From Thermodesulfovibrionales bacterium (GTDB lineage: Bacteria; Nitrospirota; Thermodesulfovibrionia; Thermodesulfovibrionales; Dissulfurispiraceae): DNA of 21,809 nucleotides. The stretch covers positions 1-21,809 of the forward strand of contig JAJOKM010000078.1 in assembly GCA_021129835.1 (NCBI GenBank). Direction: 5' to 3'. A model generated the notes under the pieces. It searched no databases. It was given only the letters and a program-made list of their open reading frames with translations, and was not told the DNA's origin. Shown here in pieces: positions 1-8,334 of this stretch. Made by a program: the position numbers and the translations under genes. How positions within the stretch are numbered: position 1 is the stretch's first letter; every line of letters begins with the position of its first letter.

Positions 1-508
1 CTGAAAAATCTTCAAACAATCAGCATGCTTGATAACCTCTAAATCACCCTCACCCTAACCCTCCTCATCAAGGGGGAGGGCATATTATGTTACCAACTCA
101 ATTTGGGAAAGAGCCAGCTATTTTCTATCTCTATTTCCAGGGACCTACAGGTAGTCTTTATATTTATAGACCATTTATGCTACAATCAAAAGTGTTAGTG
201 CGGATATGTATTGCCTTGGTCTGCATATTCACCTTTGTTTTTTGGTAACCACTCAGGTCTTCCTTTTTAGAAAAGAATATGTTTTTTTGCTCATCCCCAC
301 TTTAGAAAAGGGGGGCGAGGGGGGATTTGAAAACATTTGAATAGTAACTATGCTTTCGTATAATTCAGGATAAATATGAAGGTAATTATGATTCATAAAA
401 TCTCCCCTAACCCCTCTTTACCAACGAGGGAGATAAAGAAAATATACCTGAGTAGTTACAATTGGATTAACTATACATTGATTGAGATGGACAGCGCATT
501 TGGGTTTT
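1..508. other. Gene-free left edge with C-rich/G-rich palindromic repeats
   Basis: I see no convincing gene here. Three related C/G-rich blocks are visible, at about 44-84, 291-328 and 400-434. The third is bounded by a perfect 7-bp inverted repeat (ATCTCCC at 400-406, GGGAGAT at 428-434). The first two have runs of CCCTC/GGGAGG or CCCC/GGGG in opposing orientation. Such blocks recur between genes in some environmental Gram-negative genomes and may act as transcript-end hairpins or remnants of small palindromic repeats. No clear promoter for ispE was found. Confidence 0.5.
400..434. repeat. C-rich/G-rich interspersed palindrome
   Basis: A 35-bp block has 7-bp perfect inverted ends (ATCTCCC / GGGAGAT), a CCCCTAACCCC core on one side and CGAGGG on the other. 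Similar composition appears at about 44-84 and 291-328, so this looks like one member of a dispersed family. It lies roughly 75 bp before ispE. Confidence 0.4.
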
Positions 509-1381
509 ATGTTTAAGCTAAAGGCCGCTGCCAAGATAAACTGGTCACTTTATGTCTTAAATAAACGGGATGATGGCTACCATAATATTCTCTCTTTAAT
601 GCATTGCATAGGGCTTTATGATACCCTTACATTTGACTACTCAGATAGACTTGAACTTCGCACGAATATGGACCTGCCGACAGAACAAAACCTTGTTTTT
701 AAGGCAGCAGACATGCTCCAGAGGCATACAGGCATAAAGGCAGGGGCCAAGATTACACTCAAAAAAGATATCCCTCCAGGGGCCGGGCTCGGGGGAGGGA
801 GCAGTGATGCGGTATGTGCCCTTATCGGTTTAAATAAACTCTGGGGGATTGGGCTCAGTAAGGATGAGATAAAGACTCTTGGTAGTAAAATAGGATCTGA
901 CATGCCTTTTTTTCTTGAGTGCCCACTGGCTATTGTTGAGGGAAGAGGAGAATTTCTGACTCCGTTAAGGATAGGTATTCCTTATTTTTTATTGGTAGTA
1001 AAACCAAAGGTATCCGTATCTACAGCGTGGGCGTATGGAGAAATAGGGGAAAGGGGGAAAGGTCGAAAACCAGACATAGAATTGACAAAAAATGCGAACA
1101 ATATTAAGTTAGTTTATGAAGCACTTAAGTCTGGAGATACCTCTTTTCTTGATGATATCATTTATAATGACTTTGAACATATTGTAGCAAAAAAACATCC
1201 TGTCGTCGCCAGTCTGAAGGAAGATTTGCTGAGGGCTGGAGCGACTTCGGCAATTATGAGCGGAAGTGGTTCATCTGTCTTTGGCCTTTTTGAGAGTAAA
1301 GAGAGGGCAGTTAAAGCCTCCATGCATTTTGAGACATGCTGGCATAGGGTTGTGGAAACACTAACAACAAAAAAGGCGTGA
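509..1381 (+). CDS. ispE: 4-diphosphocytidyl-2-C-methyl-D-erythritol kinase
   Basis: This cytoplasmic GHMP-family kinase phosphorylates the 2-hydroxyl of CDP-methylerythritol with ATP in the non-mevalonate (MEP) isoprenoid pathway. The N-terminus LKAAAKINWSLYVLNKRDDGYH is the family's substrate-binding signature. The glycine-rich ATP loop PPGAGLGGGSSDA lies at residues 89-101. A C-terminal SGSGSSVFG matches the third GHMP motif. The reading frame opens at a TTG at 482, but the ATG at 509 places the AKIN motif where the family normally has it, so I chose 509, giving 290 residues, a normal length. Neither start has a strong ribosome site. The gene is followed by tRNA-Gln, prs, rplY and pth in the same direction, an order seen in other bacteria. 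Confidence 0.95.
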   Translation: MFKLKAAAKINWSLYVLNKRDDGYHNILSLMHCIGLYDTLTFDYSDRLELRTNMDLPTEQNLVFKAADMLQRHTGIKAGAKITLKKDIPPGAGLGGGSSDAVCALIGLNKLWGIGLSKDEIKTLGSKIGSDMPFFLECPLAIVEGRGEFLTPLRIGIPYFLLVVKPKVSVSTAWAYGEIGERGKGRKPDIELTKNANNIKLVYEALKSGDTSFLDDIIYNDFEHIVAKKHPVVASLKEDLLRAGATSAIMSGSGSSVFGLFESKERAVKASMHFETCWHRVVETLTTKKA

Positions 1382-1400
1382 TAAAACTGAAACGTTGCAA

Positions 1401-1472
1401 TGGGGTGTCGACAAGCGGCAAGTCAGCAGATTTTGGATCTGCCATTCCCAGGTTCGAATCCTGGCACCCCAG
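1401..1472 (+). tRNA. tRNA-Gln (anticodon UUG)
   Basis: A 72-nt cloverleaf is visible. The acceptor stem pairs TGGGGTG (1401-1407) with CACCCCA (1465-1471), with discriminator G at 1472. The anticodon stem GCAGA/TCTGC flanks the loop TTTTGGA, so the anticodon is TTG at 1433-1435. The T arm carries GGTTCGAATCC. The 3' CCA is not encoded and must be added enzymatically. It lies 19 nt after ispE and 54 nt before prs. Confidence 0.96.
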
Positions 1473-1526
1473 CTCTCAAACTAAGCAAGTATTAGGGATG
1501 GAATAGAAAACAGATGGAGGAAAAAG

Positions 1527-2471
1527 ATGCCTGAAGGAATTAAGCTCCTCTCAGGGAATGCAAATAGACCTCTCGCCGCTGATGTCAGCAAACATCTTGG
1601 TATTCCGCTAACGGATACTACTGTAACCACATTCAGCGACGGCGAAATAATGATCCAGATTAACGACAACATACGGGGCTTTGATGTCTTTGTCGTTCAG
1701 CCTACATGCACGAATGCCAACAATAATATCATGGAATTGCTGCTCATAATAGATGCGTTAAAGCGGGCATCGGCCAAGAGAATAACAGCGGTGATACCTT
1801 ATTTTGGCTATGGAAGGCAAGACAGGAAGGTGCGACCACGAGTCCCCATATCTTCGAAGCTTATGGCCGATCTTATTACTGTAGCTGGCGCCAATCGGGT
1901 ATTAACGATCGACCTTCATGCAGCACAAATACAGGGTTTCTTTAATATACCGGTCGATCATTTATACGCCGCGCCTGTTTTGTTAGACTATATCGAAAAA
2001 GAGTGCGAGTTTGAGAATCTTGTTATAGTCTCCCCGGATGCAGGTGGCGTTGAAAGGGCCCGTGACTTTGCAAGAAAGGTGAATGCATCTATTGCTATTA
2101 TTGATAAAAGGCGTGAAGCCATTAATGTTTCGAAGGTTATGAATGTAGTAGGCGATGTAATGGGAAGGGATACCATTATTCTCGACGATTTAATAGATAC
2201 TGCAGGCACAACAATACGGGCAGCGCAAGCATTAAAGGACAGTGGGGCCAAAAGAGTGTTTGCAGCCTGCACACATGCTGTGCTGTCAGGACATTCTATT
2301 GATAGGATAAACAATTCAGCATTGGAGGAAGTTATAATTACTGACACAATCCCTTCGAATAACAAGATCAATGTTTGCAAGAAGTTAAAGGTCTTAAGCA
2401 TATCATCTCTTTTGGCAGAAGCGATAAGAAGGATACACGAGGAGACATCAGTGAGTTCATTATTTATTTGA
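1527..2471 (+). CDS. prs: Ribose-phosphate pyrophosphokinase (PRPP synthetase)
   Basis: It makes 5-phosphoribosyl-1-pyrophosphate from ribose 5-phosphate and ATP, feeding purine, pyrimidine, histidine, tryptophan and NAD synthesis. The 314-residue length is standard. Visible motifs are FSDGE (36-40), the ATP-binding region YFGYGRQDRKVRPR (92-105), the metal-ligand DLHAAQIQGFF (129-139) and the PRPP loop DDLIDTAGT (220-228). The ATG at 1527 has a good ribosome site (TGGAGG at 1515-1520, 6 nt away). It lies downstream of tRNA-Gln and 73 nt before rplY, probably in one transcript. Confidence 0.97.
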   Translation: MPEGIKLLSGNANRPLAADVSKHLGIPLTDTTVTTFSDGEIMIQINDNIRGFDVFVVQPTCTNANNNIMELLLIIDALKRASAKRITAVIPYFGYGRQDRKVRPRVPISSKLMADLITVAGANRVLTIDLHAAQIQGFFNIPVDHLYAAPVLLDYIEKECEFENLVIVSPDAGGVERARDFARKVNASIAIIDKRREAINVSKVMNVVGDVMGRDTIILDDLIDTAGTTIRAAQALKDSGAKRVFAACTHAVLSGHSIDRINNSALEEVIITDTIPSNNKINVCKKLKVLSISSLLAEAIRRIHEETSVSSLFI

Positions 2472-2481
2472 TTTAGGTGAA

Positions 2482-2540
2482 ACCTGATTAGACGTCCTAT
2501 AAAGCTCAGGACGTCTAATCAGGTATATTATACCAGGAGG
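2482..2540 (+). promoter_or_regulatory. Hairpin + palindrome leader before rplY (copy 1 of 3)
   Basis: A perfect 17-bp inverted repeat (2482-2498 with 2508-2524, 9-nt loop) is followed by GGTATATTATACC (2522-2534) and the ribosome site AGGAGG of rplY. No T-run follows the hairpin, so it is not a typical intrinsic terminator. The same arrangement, with closely matching sequence, stands before the phosphofructokinase and aldolase genes in this window. This copy has the longest stem; in the others pairing is limited to about 8 bp. It may be an RNA-level control element or a small repeat that inserts before genes. Confidence 0.7.
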
Positions 2541-2544
2541 CAAT

Positions 2545-3174
2545 ATGGAGAAGGTAATTCTCAACTTAGAAAGAAGAGAAAAAGGCGGTAAAGGTGTAGC
2601 AAGATCATTGAGGAGGCAAGGCATTATTCCAGCGGTTCTCTATAAAGGAGGCAATTCATTACCGGTGCAGATTTCAAGAAAAGAGATTTCGCAATTCATA
2701 AACAAAACAGCCGGAAAACAGGTGGTTGTGGATCTCCAATTCCCTGACGATATGAGACAAGCTATATTAAAGGACTATCAGGTTGATCCGATCCGGGGTG
2801 ATCTGCTACATGTGGACCTTCAAGAGGTAGCAGCTACCGAGACGATAAGGGCAGTGGTGCAAGTGGTTATAAGGGGAGATGCAGTTGGTATTAAGCGGGA
2901 CAGGGGGATATTGCAGTATGGTATAAGAGGAATAGAGGTCGAGTGCCTCCCTGGTAAGTTACCAGGGCATGTCAATGTAGATGTCTCCAAAATGGAAATC
3001 GGGCAATCAATTCATGTGGGTGATTTAAAAATTGAAGAGGGGATTCATATTCTCACAGATCCTGAAGAGGTTGTTGTTACTATAGCGACAGTTAAGGAAA
3101 AAGAAGAGATTGCCCCACTGACGACAGAGACTGTTGAGCCCGAAATTGTCAAGAAGAGCAAGAAGGTAGAATAA
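2545..3174 (+). CDS. rplY: 50S ribosomal protein bL25 (long Ctc/TL5 form)
   Basis: This ribosomal protein binds 5S rRNA. At 209 residues it is the long form, with an N-terminal 5S-binding domain of about 90 residues and a C-terminal TL5-type beta domain. The N-terminus (LNLERREKGGKGVARSLRRQG) with VLYKGG, and the later VDPIRGDLLHVDLQEV and VVVTIA, match the family. The tail is charged (KKSKKVE). The ATG at 2545 follows AGGAGG with 4 nt between and is preceded by the shared hairpin leader. rplY next to pth and prs is a common bacterial arrangement. Confidence 0.95.
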   Translation: MEKVILNLERREKGGKGVARSLRRQGIIPAVLYKGGNSLPVQISRKEISQFINKTAGKQVVVDLQFPDDMRQAILKDYQVDPIRGDLLHVDLQEVAATETIRAVVQVVIRGDAVGIKRDRGILQYGIRGIEVECLPGKLPGHVNVDVSKMEIGQSIHVGDLKIEEGIHILTDPEEVVVTIATVKEKEEIAPLTTETVEPEIVKKSKKVE

Positions 3175-3207
3175 TAAGAAAAATAAAGCAAGTGAGCAGT
3201 TAAAGAC

Positions 3208-3807
3208 ATGTGGGTCATCGTTGGTTTAGGTAATCCTGGCAATAAATACTCCAAGACCCGTCATAATATTGGCTTTAGAGTGGTGGACCTGCTTTCAGCG
3301 AGGTGGGGTATTGCAGTGGAAAAGACAGATATGTATCTCATCGGCCGGGGTAATATAGAAGGAAGGGGAGTAACCCTTTTAAAGCCCCTCACTTTTATGA
3401 ATAGAAGCGGACTTGCTGTAAGAAAGGTACTCAAAGCGATGGATATCATCTCGGATAATTTGTCAGAAAGCTTAATCGTCATACATGATGACATCGATAT
3501 CGATACAGGTATAATAAGAATTAGAAGGAGAGGGTCTTCTGGAGGGCACAGGGGCATTGATTCGATAATTCGAGAGGTGGGGAAAGGAGATTTTATTCGG
3601 GTTAAGGTGGGCATAGGACGGGACAGGGAGGTTCCTGTTGAGGAGTATGTCCTCAGTAATTTCGGTGTGTCTGACAAAAATGTCATAAAAGATGCTGCAA
3701 TTAATGCAGCTAATGCCGTTACGGCTATTATAAACAATGGGGTCGAGATGGCAATGGGGGAATATAATCGTCTGAACCGGAAGCAAGAAGTTACGAAGGG
3801 GCTATAA
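3208..3807 (+). CDS. pth: Peptidyl-tRNA hydrolase
   Basis: It recycles peptidyl-tRNA that drops off the ribosome by cleaving the ester bond. The 199-residue length is normal. The catalytic set is visible: VGLGNPG with N9, TRHNIG with the catalytic H19, FMNRSG at 64-69 and HDDID at 94-98 (the Asp that supports the His). The GGHNG segment of the well-known enzymes reads GGHRG here (113-117), so the substrate-contacting Asn is replaced by Arg; I think this occurs in other lineages. The ribosome site before ATG 3208 is weak. The stop abuts the next start directly (TAA then ATG), suggesting translational coupling. Confidence 0.95.
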   Translation: MWVIVGLGNPGNKYSKTRHNIGFRVVDLLSARWGIAVEKTDMYLIGRGNIEGRGVTLLKPLTFMNRSGLAVRKVLKAMDIISDNLSESLIVIHDDIDIDTGIIRIRRRGSSGGHRGIDSIIREVGKGDFIRVKVGIGRDREVPVEEYVLSNFGVSDKNVIKDAAINAANAVTAIINNGVEMAMGEYNRLNRKQEVTKGL

Positions 3808-4500
3808 ATGATAATCATTTTATGTCTTACACTTACACTTATACTTGTTTTAATGCCATCTCTTGCCTTTGCATGGGGTCCCCTGACCCATGCTTACCTT
3901 GGCAGTAGCATATATTCATTCGCATCCTTAATCCCTGCGGGTATAATTGCGCTTTTAAAAGCGTACCGAAAGGACTTTATTTATGGGAATCTTATAGCAG
4001 ATATGATCTTAGGAAGAAAATATCTGCCTTATAGCAAAGACTCTCACAGTTGGGATGTTGGATTAAGACTTTTAGACCAGGCAGAAAAAGAGCCTGAAAA
4101 GGCGTTTGTTTATGGCTATCTAAGCCACCTCGCTGCTGATACAGTGGCCCATGAGATTCTTACAAAAGACAAGAGAGATTTGGGACATGCGTGGCTCGAA
4201 ATTAAGGCAGACAGCATAATAGACAAGGTATTCTGGTTAGAATCAGTGAACATCAGCAGGGCAGTCCAGCGAAGGAATGATAGGTTTTTGGAGGGCTCTA
4301 TAGAAAAGTTTATTTTCTCTTTCAAGACTAATAAAAGGATATTTGAAGGAATAGTGCTTCTATCTGTCTTTAATAAGAAGAGAAAGAGTGGAATAGACCG
4401 GGAATATATCTCCATCCTCCACAATGAGTCTATGACAAGAATGTTGGATTTATTGAAAAATGGCAAAAACGCCGCTGTTTTGAGTAAGAGCCCATTATAA
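3808..4500 (+). CDS. Secreted zinc-dependent phospholipase C-like protein
   Basis: It probably acts outside the cytoplasm as a zinc hydrolase of the PC-PLC/alpha-toxin fold (PF00882). Residues 1-22 form a hydrophobic signal peptide ending SLAFA, though with no positive N-region. Cleavage there would leave Trp23 as the new N-terminus, and in this family the N-terminal Trp is itself a zinc ligand. The other expected ligands are all present: H28, D65, H80, H107-x3-D111-x3-H115 and H127-x3-E131. The H-x3-D and H-x3-E spacings match the family. At 230 residues it is shorter than Bacillus cereus PC-PLC, and no C-terminal C2 domain is present. The substrate is unknown. The gene starts on the base after the pth stop. 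Confidence 0.75.
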   Translation: MIIILCLTLTLILVLMPSLAFAWGPLTHAYLGSSIYSFASLIPAGIIALLKAYRKDFIYGNLIADMILGRKYLPYSKDSHSWDVGLRLLDQAEKEPEKAFVYGYLSHLAADTVAHEILTKDKRDLGHAWLEIKADSIIDKVFWLESVNISRAVQRRNDRFLEGSIEKFIFSFKTNKRIFEGIVLLSVFNKKRKSGIDREYISILHNESMTRMLDLLKNGKNAAVLSKSPL

Positions 4501-4541
4501 GACAAAATCCCTGGTGTTTTACCCCAGAGCCTATTTTAAAT

Positions 4542-5795
4542 ATGCTTGATAAAAACTACCTTCTTCCAGTTGATGCATTAAGACTTATTCTGAATTCTAT
4601 CCATAGAAACTATCCGTCAGACGAAAGGCTGAAAATAGAAGAGTGCTATGGCCGTATTATAGCCCTTGATGTTATTTCGACGGAAGACCTTCCTGCCTTT
4701 TATCGTTCTACTGTTGATGGATATGCCCTAAATTCTACGGACACATTTGGAGCAACGGATACCCTTCCGACTTATTTTATTGTGGAGAACGAAGTGACAA
4801 TGGGCGATGTTCCTGCCTTCAAACTCAAAAAAGGGGAAGCCGCAAAAATTCCCACAGGGGGAATGTTACCAGCAGGTGCTGATGCGGTTGTAATGCTGGA
4901 ACATGCCAATGCCGTATCTGATAATATGGTAGAGGTGTTGAGACCCGCTGCCCCCAATGAAAATGTAATTCAGAAGGGAGAAGATATAACGAGAGGAGAG
5001 ATCGTCCTCACAAAAGGGCATAGGCTAAGGGCACAAGACATAGGAGCGCTTGCAGGCCTTGGTATAACCGAGATAAAGGTCTTCAAAAAACCTGTAGTCT
5101 CAATAATATCAACAGGCGATGAAATAGTTCCGGCAAATAGTTCTTTACATTTAGGGCAGGTGAGAGACATTAACTCATTTACTCTGGAAGGACTGATAAA
5201 TGAACATGGCGGCAGATCTCTAAAGAAGGGTATCTTTAGAGATGAGTATGAAACTATAAGAAATGTGATTGAAGAGTCTCTTCATGATTCAGATATGGTC
5301 TTAATAATCGGAGGCACTTCCGCAGGCACAAAAGATATGACGGCTGATATTATAAATGATATTGGTCGAAATTATACTGAAAAATCTGGTCTGCTTTTTC
5401 ATGGTTTATTACTGAAACCTGGAAAGCCCATGATAGGGGGAGTTGTGAAAAATATACCAATTTTAGGTCTTCCAGGACATCCTGTTGCTATGGTTACCTG
5501 TTTTGATCTCTTTATAATGCCTCTTATGGAAAGGTTAAGCGGCGTCATTTTAAAGGGGGAGAGGTTTTTAAAGGTCGTAAGAGCCAAGATGGCTAAAAAT
5601 ATTGCCTCTGCCGCTGGCAGGGAAGACCATATAAGGGTTTGCCTCGAGGAGAGAGAAGGTGAATTGTCTGCTCTGCCTATTTTGGGCAAATCAGGACTGA
5701 TAAATACTCTTGTTAAGGCAGACGGTATTGTTGTTATTCCCCCTGGAAAACTGGGTCTTGATTCAGGGGAAGAGGTTACAGTGAGGTTATTTTAA
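4542..5795 (+). CDS. moeA: Molybdopterin molybdenumtransferase MoeA
   Basis: It inserts molybdate into adenylylated molybdopterin in the last step of molybdenum cofactor synthesis. The 417 residues cover the MoeA N-terminal region (ALDVISTEDLPAFYRSTVDGYAL), the central MoCF-binding domain (STGDEIV, GGTSAGTKDMT, LLLKPGKPMIGG, GLPGHPVAM) and the C-terminal MoeA_C beta domain (ILGKSGLINTLVKADGIVVIPPG). The AGTKDMT and PGKPM segments line the active site in the family. The start ATG at 4542 gives the usual N-terminus (LPVDALRLIL); its ribosome site is poor. It lies 41 nt after the phospholipase-like gene, probably at the end of the housekeeping transcript. Confidence 0.95.
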   Translation: MLDKNYLLPVDALRLILNSIHRNYPSDERLKIEECYGRIIALDVISTEDLPAFYRSTVDGYALNSTDTFGATDTLPTYFIVENEVTMGDVPAFKLKKGEAAKIPTGGMLPAGADAVVMLEHANAVSDNMVEVLRPAAPNENVIQKGEDITRGEIVLTKGHRLRAQDIGALAGLGITEIKVFKKPVVSIISTGDEIVPANSSLHLGQVRDINSFTLEGLINEHGGRSLKKGIFRDEYETIRNVIEESLHDSDMVLIIGGTSAGTKDMTADIINDIGRNYTEKSGLLFHGLLLKPGKPMIGGVVKNIPILGLPGHPVAMVTCFDLFIMPLMERLSGVILKGERFLKVVRAKMAKNIASAAGREDHIRVCLEEREGELSALPILGKSGLINTLVKADGIVVIPPGKLGLDSGEEVTVRLF

Positions 5796-5863
5796 AGGCA
5801 TATAATATTGAATTCTGAATACTGAATACCGGAGCAATTACAAAGCTAAGACATAGTCTCAAT

Positions 5864-5893
5864 TTGCTGATAAAAGAAGGCCTCTGGTATACT
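5864..5893 (+). promoter_or_regulatory. Extended -10 promoter of the efflux operon
   Basis: TTGCTG (5864-5869) is followed after 18 nt by TATACT (5888-5893). The -10 is preceded by TGG, giving an extended -10 (TGn-TATACT), which needs only a weak -35. Transcription would start near 5900. The frame's first possible start, the TTG at 5864, would then lie inside the -35, so translation must begin downstream. Confidence 0.6.
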
Positions 5894-5920
5894 ATTCAAG
5901 GACAACAAGAGGAGCAAGAT

Positions 5921-7228
5921 ATGGTTAGAGTAGCAATTACTTTGATTATGGGCATTATTATAGTAGGTTTGGTGGTTTTTTTGCCACAAGAAAGAATCTC
6001 TGCTACCCAAGGATACACCCTTAATGACCTTTATAGGATTGCGCTACAACGGGCAGAGGTGATAATGATCTCAAAAGATAATCTGTATGTCTCAGAGAGG
6101 ACTAAAGATAAGGCAGTCTCAGCACTCATGCCGAGGATCTCTATAATTGGGGGTTATACGAGATATTTCTTGCCCACGGATAATATTGTTCGACCCGATG
6201 ACGTCATATCAGGGGGAGTAAGAGTAGACCAATCGTTCTCGCTTGCTGGAAGAGAGTTTATCGCCCTTAGAGGGACGAGGGTAGGCGTCGATAAAAGTAA
6301 ATATGACCTCTATGCAGTAAAAGAGAAATACCTCCTTCGTGTAGCCTCGGCTTACTACGACGTAAGAAGTGCAAAAGGAGAGATAGAGATCGCAGCGGCC
6401 CATGTAGAGAGGCTCACAGGGCATAGAGATGCCGCTGCTAAAAGGTTCAAGGTTGGCGAGGTGACAAAGACCGACCTGCTCAGGGCAGAGGCTGAGTTGG
6501 CAGGAGCAAAATCAGAACTTATAATGGCAGAAAATGCCCTCGAGATTGCAAAGGCTATCCTTGCAAGGGTTGTTGGATTGACTGGCGATTTTGTTATCAG
6601 GGATTCTAATGCCAGATATAAAAATATAGCCGCTCACGACCTTAATTTATTAAAAAAGACGGCGCTTGCGGAGAGGGCAGAGATGAGGTCTTCTATACTC
6701 CAGAGTAAGATGGCGGAGAAAGAGGTTCGACACACTAAAGGGGCTTATTGGCCGACCCTCTCTATGGAAGCTGTTTATATGAGAACAGAGGAAAATCCAG
6801 CACACCCGCTTTTCATCGAGGAGAGCTTGCATGTCGGCTTCAGGCTAAATTTTCTTATCTTTGATGGGGGGTTAAGACGTGCAGAGATAAGACAGACAAA
6901 GGCAAGGCAGAGGCAGGCAGAGCTCCTTCGTGAAGATCTAAGGAAGTCGATAAACATCGAAGTCGAGAGTATCTATTTAGACCTTATGACACAAAAGGGC
7001 ATTCTTGAATTTCTTGAGAATCAGGTCATATTCGCCAAAGATAATTTTGATCTCATCTCAAGGAAGTATGAATTTGGGCTTGCTACCGGCATAGATGTCA
7101 TGGATGCAAGCGCCCTGCTCGTCACTTCTAAAAGGCAATTATCAGAGGCGGCATATAATTATGAGCTATCCCTTGTGAGACTGAAGCGGGCAACCGGGAC
7201 GCTCTTAGAGTCGGTGGAAGGCAGATGA
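5921..7228 (+). CDS. TolC-family outer-membrane efflux channel
   Basis: This is the outer-membrane exit duct of a tripartite pump. From ATG 5921 it is 435 residues. A hydrophobic signal peptide covers about residues 1-28, and two OEP repeats follow, rich in long amphipathic helices (for example KGEIEIAAAHVERLTGHRDAAAKRF and QTKARQRQAELLREDL). VGEVTKTDLLRAEAELAGAKSEL in repeat 1 and FGLATGIDVMDASALLVTSKRQL in repeat 2 are the expected paired motifs. A frame extension to TTG 5864 exists but lies in the promoter. ATG 5921 has AGAGGAG 5-12 nt upstream. The stop overlaps the next start by 4 nt (ATGA). Confidence 0.9.
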   Translation: MVRVAITLIMGIIIVGLVVFLPQERISATQGYTLNDLYRIALQRAEVIMISKDNLYVSERTKDKAVSALMPRISIIGGYTRYFLPTDNIVRPDDVISGGVRVDQSFSLAGREFIALRGTRVGVDKSKYDLYAVKEKYLLRVASAYYDVRSAKGEIEIAAAHVERLTGHRDAAAKRFKVGEVTKTDLLRAEAELAGAKSELIMAENALEIAKAILARVVGLTGDFVIRDSNARYKNIAAHDLNLLKKTALAERAEMRSSILQSKMAEKEVRHTKGAYWPTLSMEAVYMRTEENPAHPLFIEESLHVGFRLNFLIFDGGLRRAEIRQTKARQRQAELLREDLRKSINIEVESIYLDLMTQKGILEFLENQVIFAKDNFDLISRKYEFGLATGIDVMDASALLVTSKRQLSEAAYNYELSLVRLKRATGTLLESVEGR

Positions 7229-8334
7229 AAAACCAGAGGAGCGACGACAGAATGGCGAGAAAGGCACTTATTTTTATATGTTGTCTCTTATTTAGTGTCT
7301 CTTTTTTGCTGCTCCTTCCAGGATGCAAAAAAAAAGAGGAGCCACCTGTTCCGGTGATCGTTGATGTCTGGGTCCAGACGGCAGAGATAAAGACAATTAT
7401 ACCATCTATAGAGGCAATCGGCACATTGAACCCTTACGCTGAGGTCATCGTAAGTTCTGAAGTAGCCGGGATATTAGATGATGTGAAGGTTGACGAAGGG
7501 ACAATAGTCTCAAAGGGGATGGTCTTGGCAATAATTGACGATACAGACTATAGACTCAGCGCTGAGATGGCCAAGGCAGACTTAAGGAAGGCCGAGGCAA
7601 ATCTTAATAATACAAGACTTACATTTGAGAGAAAGTATGCCCTTGCCGAAGAAGGGCTGGTTACGAGACAGAAGTTTGATGACATATCGGCAAGGCTTGC
7701 TATTTCAGAGGCTAATGTTGACATTGCCAGAGCGGCCCTAAACACTGCAAAAGAGAGACTTGACAGGACGACGATATATTCTCCTCTGTCAGGTGTAATA
7801 AAGAAAAAGAAGGTATCAGCAGGCAGTTTTGTAGGAATCGGCTCACCCCTTTTCGTCGTAATCCAAAACGACCCACTCAGACTCAGCTTTACAATTGCCG
7901 AGAGATATGTTGGGAAGGTGCGTAGAGGGCAGGAGGTGGCATTCAGGGTAGGCGCCTTTCCTGATATAAGATTTAAGGGGACTCTGGATATCATTTACCC
8001 ATCTCTCGATGAAAGGACGAGGAGACTGAGGGTCGAGGCGATAGTGCCAAACCCAAATAGACTTCTTAAGCCAGGTTTTTTTGCAAATGCAACACTTTAT
8101 ATAGGCGCCAAAAGGGATATCGTTGTTGTTCCGACTACTTCGTTGATTTTTGATAGCGACGGGATAAGGGTCTTTGTTATTGAAGATCACAGGGCAGTCG
8201 AGAGATTTGTGAAAGTCGGCATGAAATATGAGGGGGTAGCAGAGATTATAGAAGGCATCGAAAAAGGAGAAGAGGTCGTTACAGCAGGGCAGCACAACCT
8301 TTTTGGAGGAGTTAAGGTAAATGTGGCTCACTGA
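7225..8334 (+). CDS. RND efflux periplasmic adaptor (membrane fusion lipoprotein)
   Basis: It bridges the inner-membrane pump and the TolC channel. The 369 residues begin with a lipoprotein signal whose lipobox LLPGC puts the lipidated Cys at residue 34. Two lipoyl half-motifs follow, around residues 75-100 (EVAGILDDVKVDEGTIVSKGMVL) and 185-205 (IYSPLSGVIKKKKVSAGSFVGIGSPLF), flanking an alpha hairpin. A beta-barrel and a membrane-proximal domain complete it (LKPGFFANATLYIG; GIEKGEEVVTAG). ATG 7225 overlaps the tolC stop. A second ATG at 7252 also has a ribosome-site-like AGAGGAG and gives a more typical short signal peptide, so the exact start is open. Confidence 0.93.
   Translation: MKNQRSDDRMARKALIFICCLLFSVSFLLLLPGCKKKEEPPVPVIVDVWVQTAEIKTIIPSIEAIGTLNPYAEVIVSSEVAGILDDVKVDEGTIVSKGMVLAIIDDTDYRLSAEMAKADLRKAEANLNNTRLTFERKYALAEEGLVTRQKFDDISARLAISEANVDIARAALNTAKERLDRTTIYSPLSGVIKKKKVSAGSFVGIGSPLFVVIQNDPLRLSFTIAERYVGKVRRGQEVAFRVGAFPDIRFKGTLDIIYPSLDERTRRLRVEAIVPNPNRLLKPGFFANATLYIGAKRDIVVVPTTSLIFDSDGIRVFVIEDHRAVERFVKVGMKYEGVAEIIEGIEKGEEVVTAGQHNLFGGVKVNVAH

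Noticed and set aside
178..186. TGCTACAAT as an extended -10 promoter upstream of ispE
   Set aside because: It has no -35 and lies more than 300 nt from the gene; similar matches arise by chance in AT-rich sequence.
482..508. TTG start nine codons upstream for ispE
   Set aside because: The added residues do not fit the family; ATG 509 gives the normal N-terminus.
2482..2524. Intrinsic terminator between prs and rplY
   Set aside because: The stem is strong but no T-run follows, and the same structure recurs as a leader element before two other genes.
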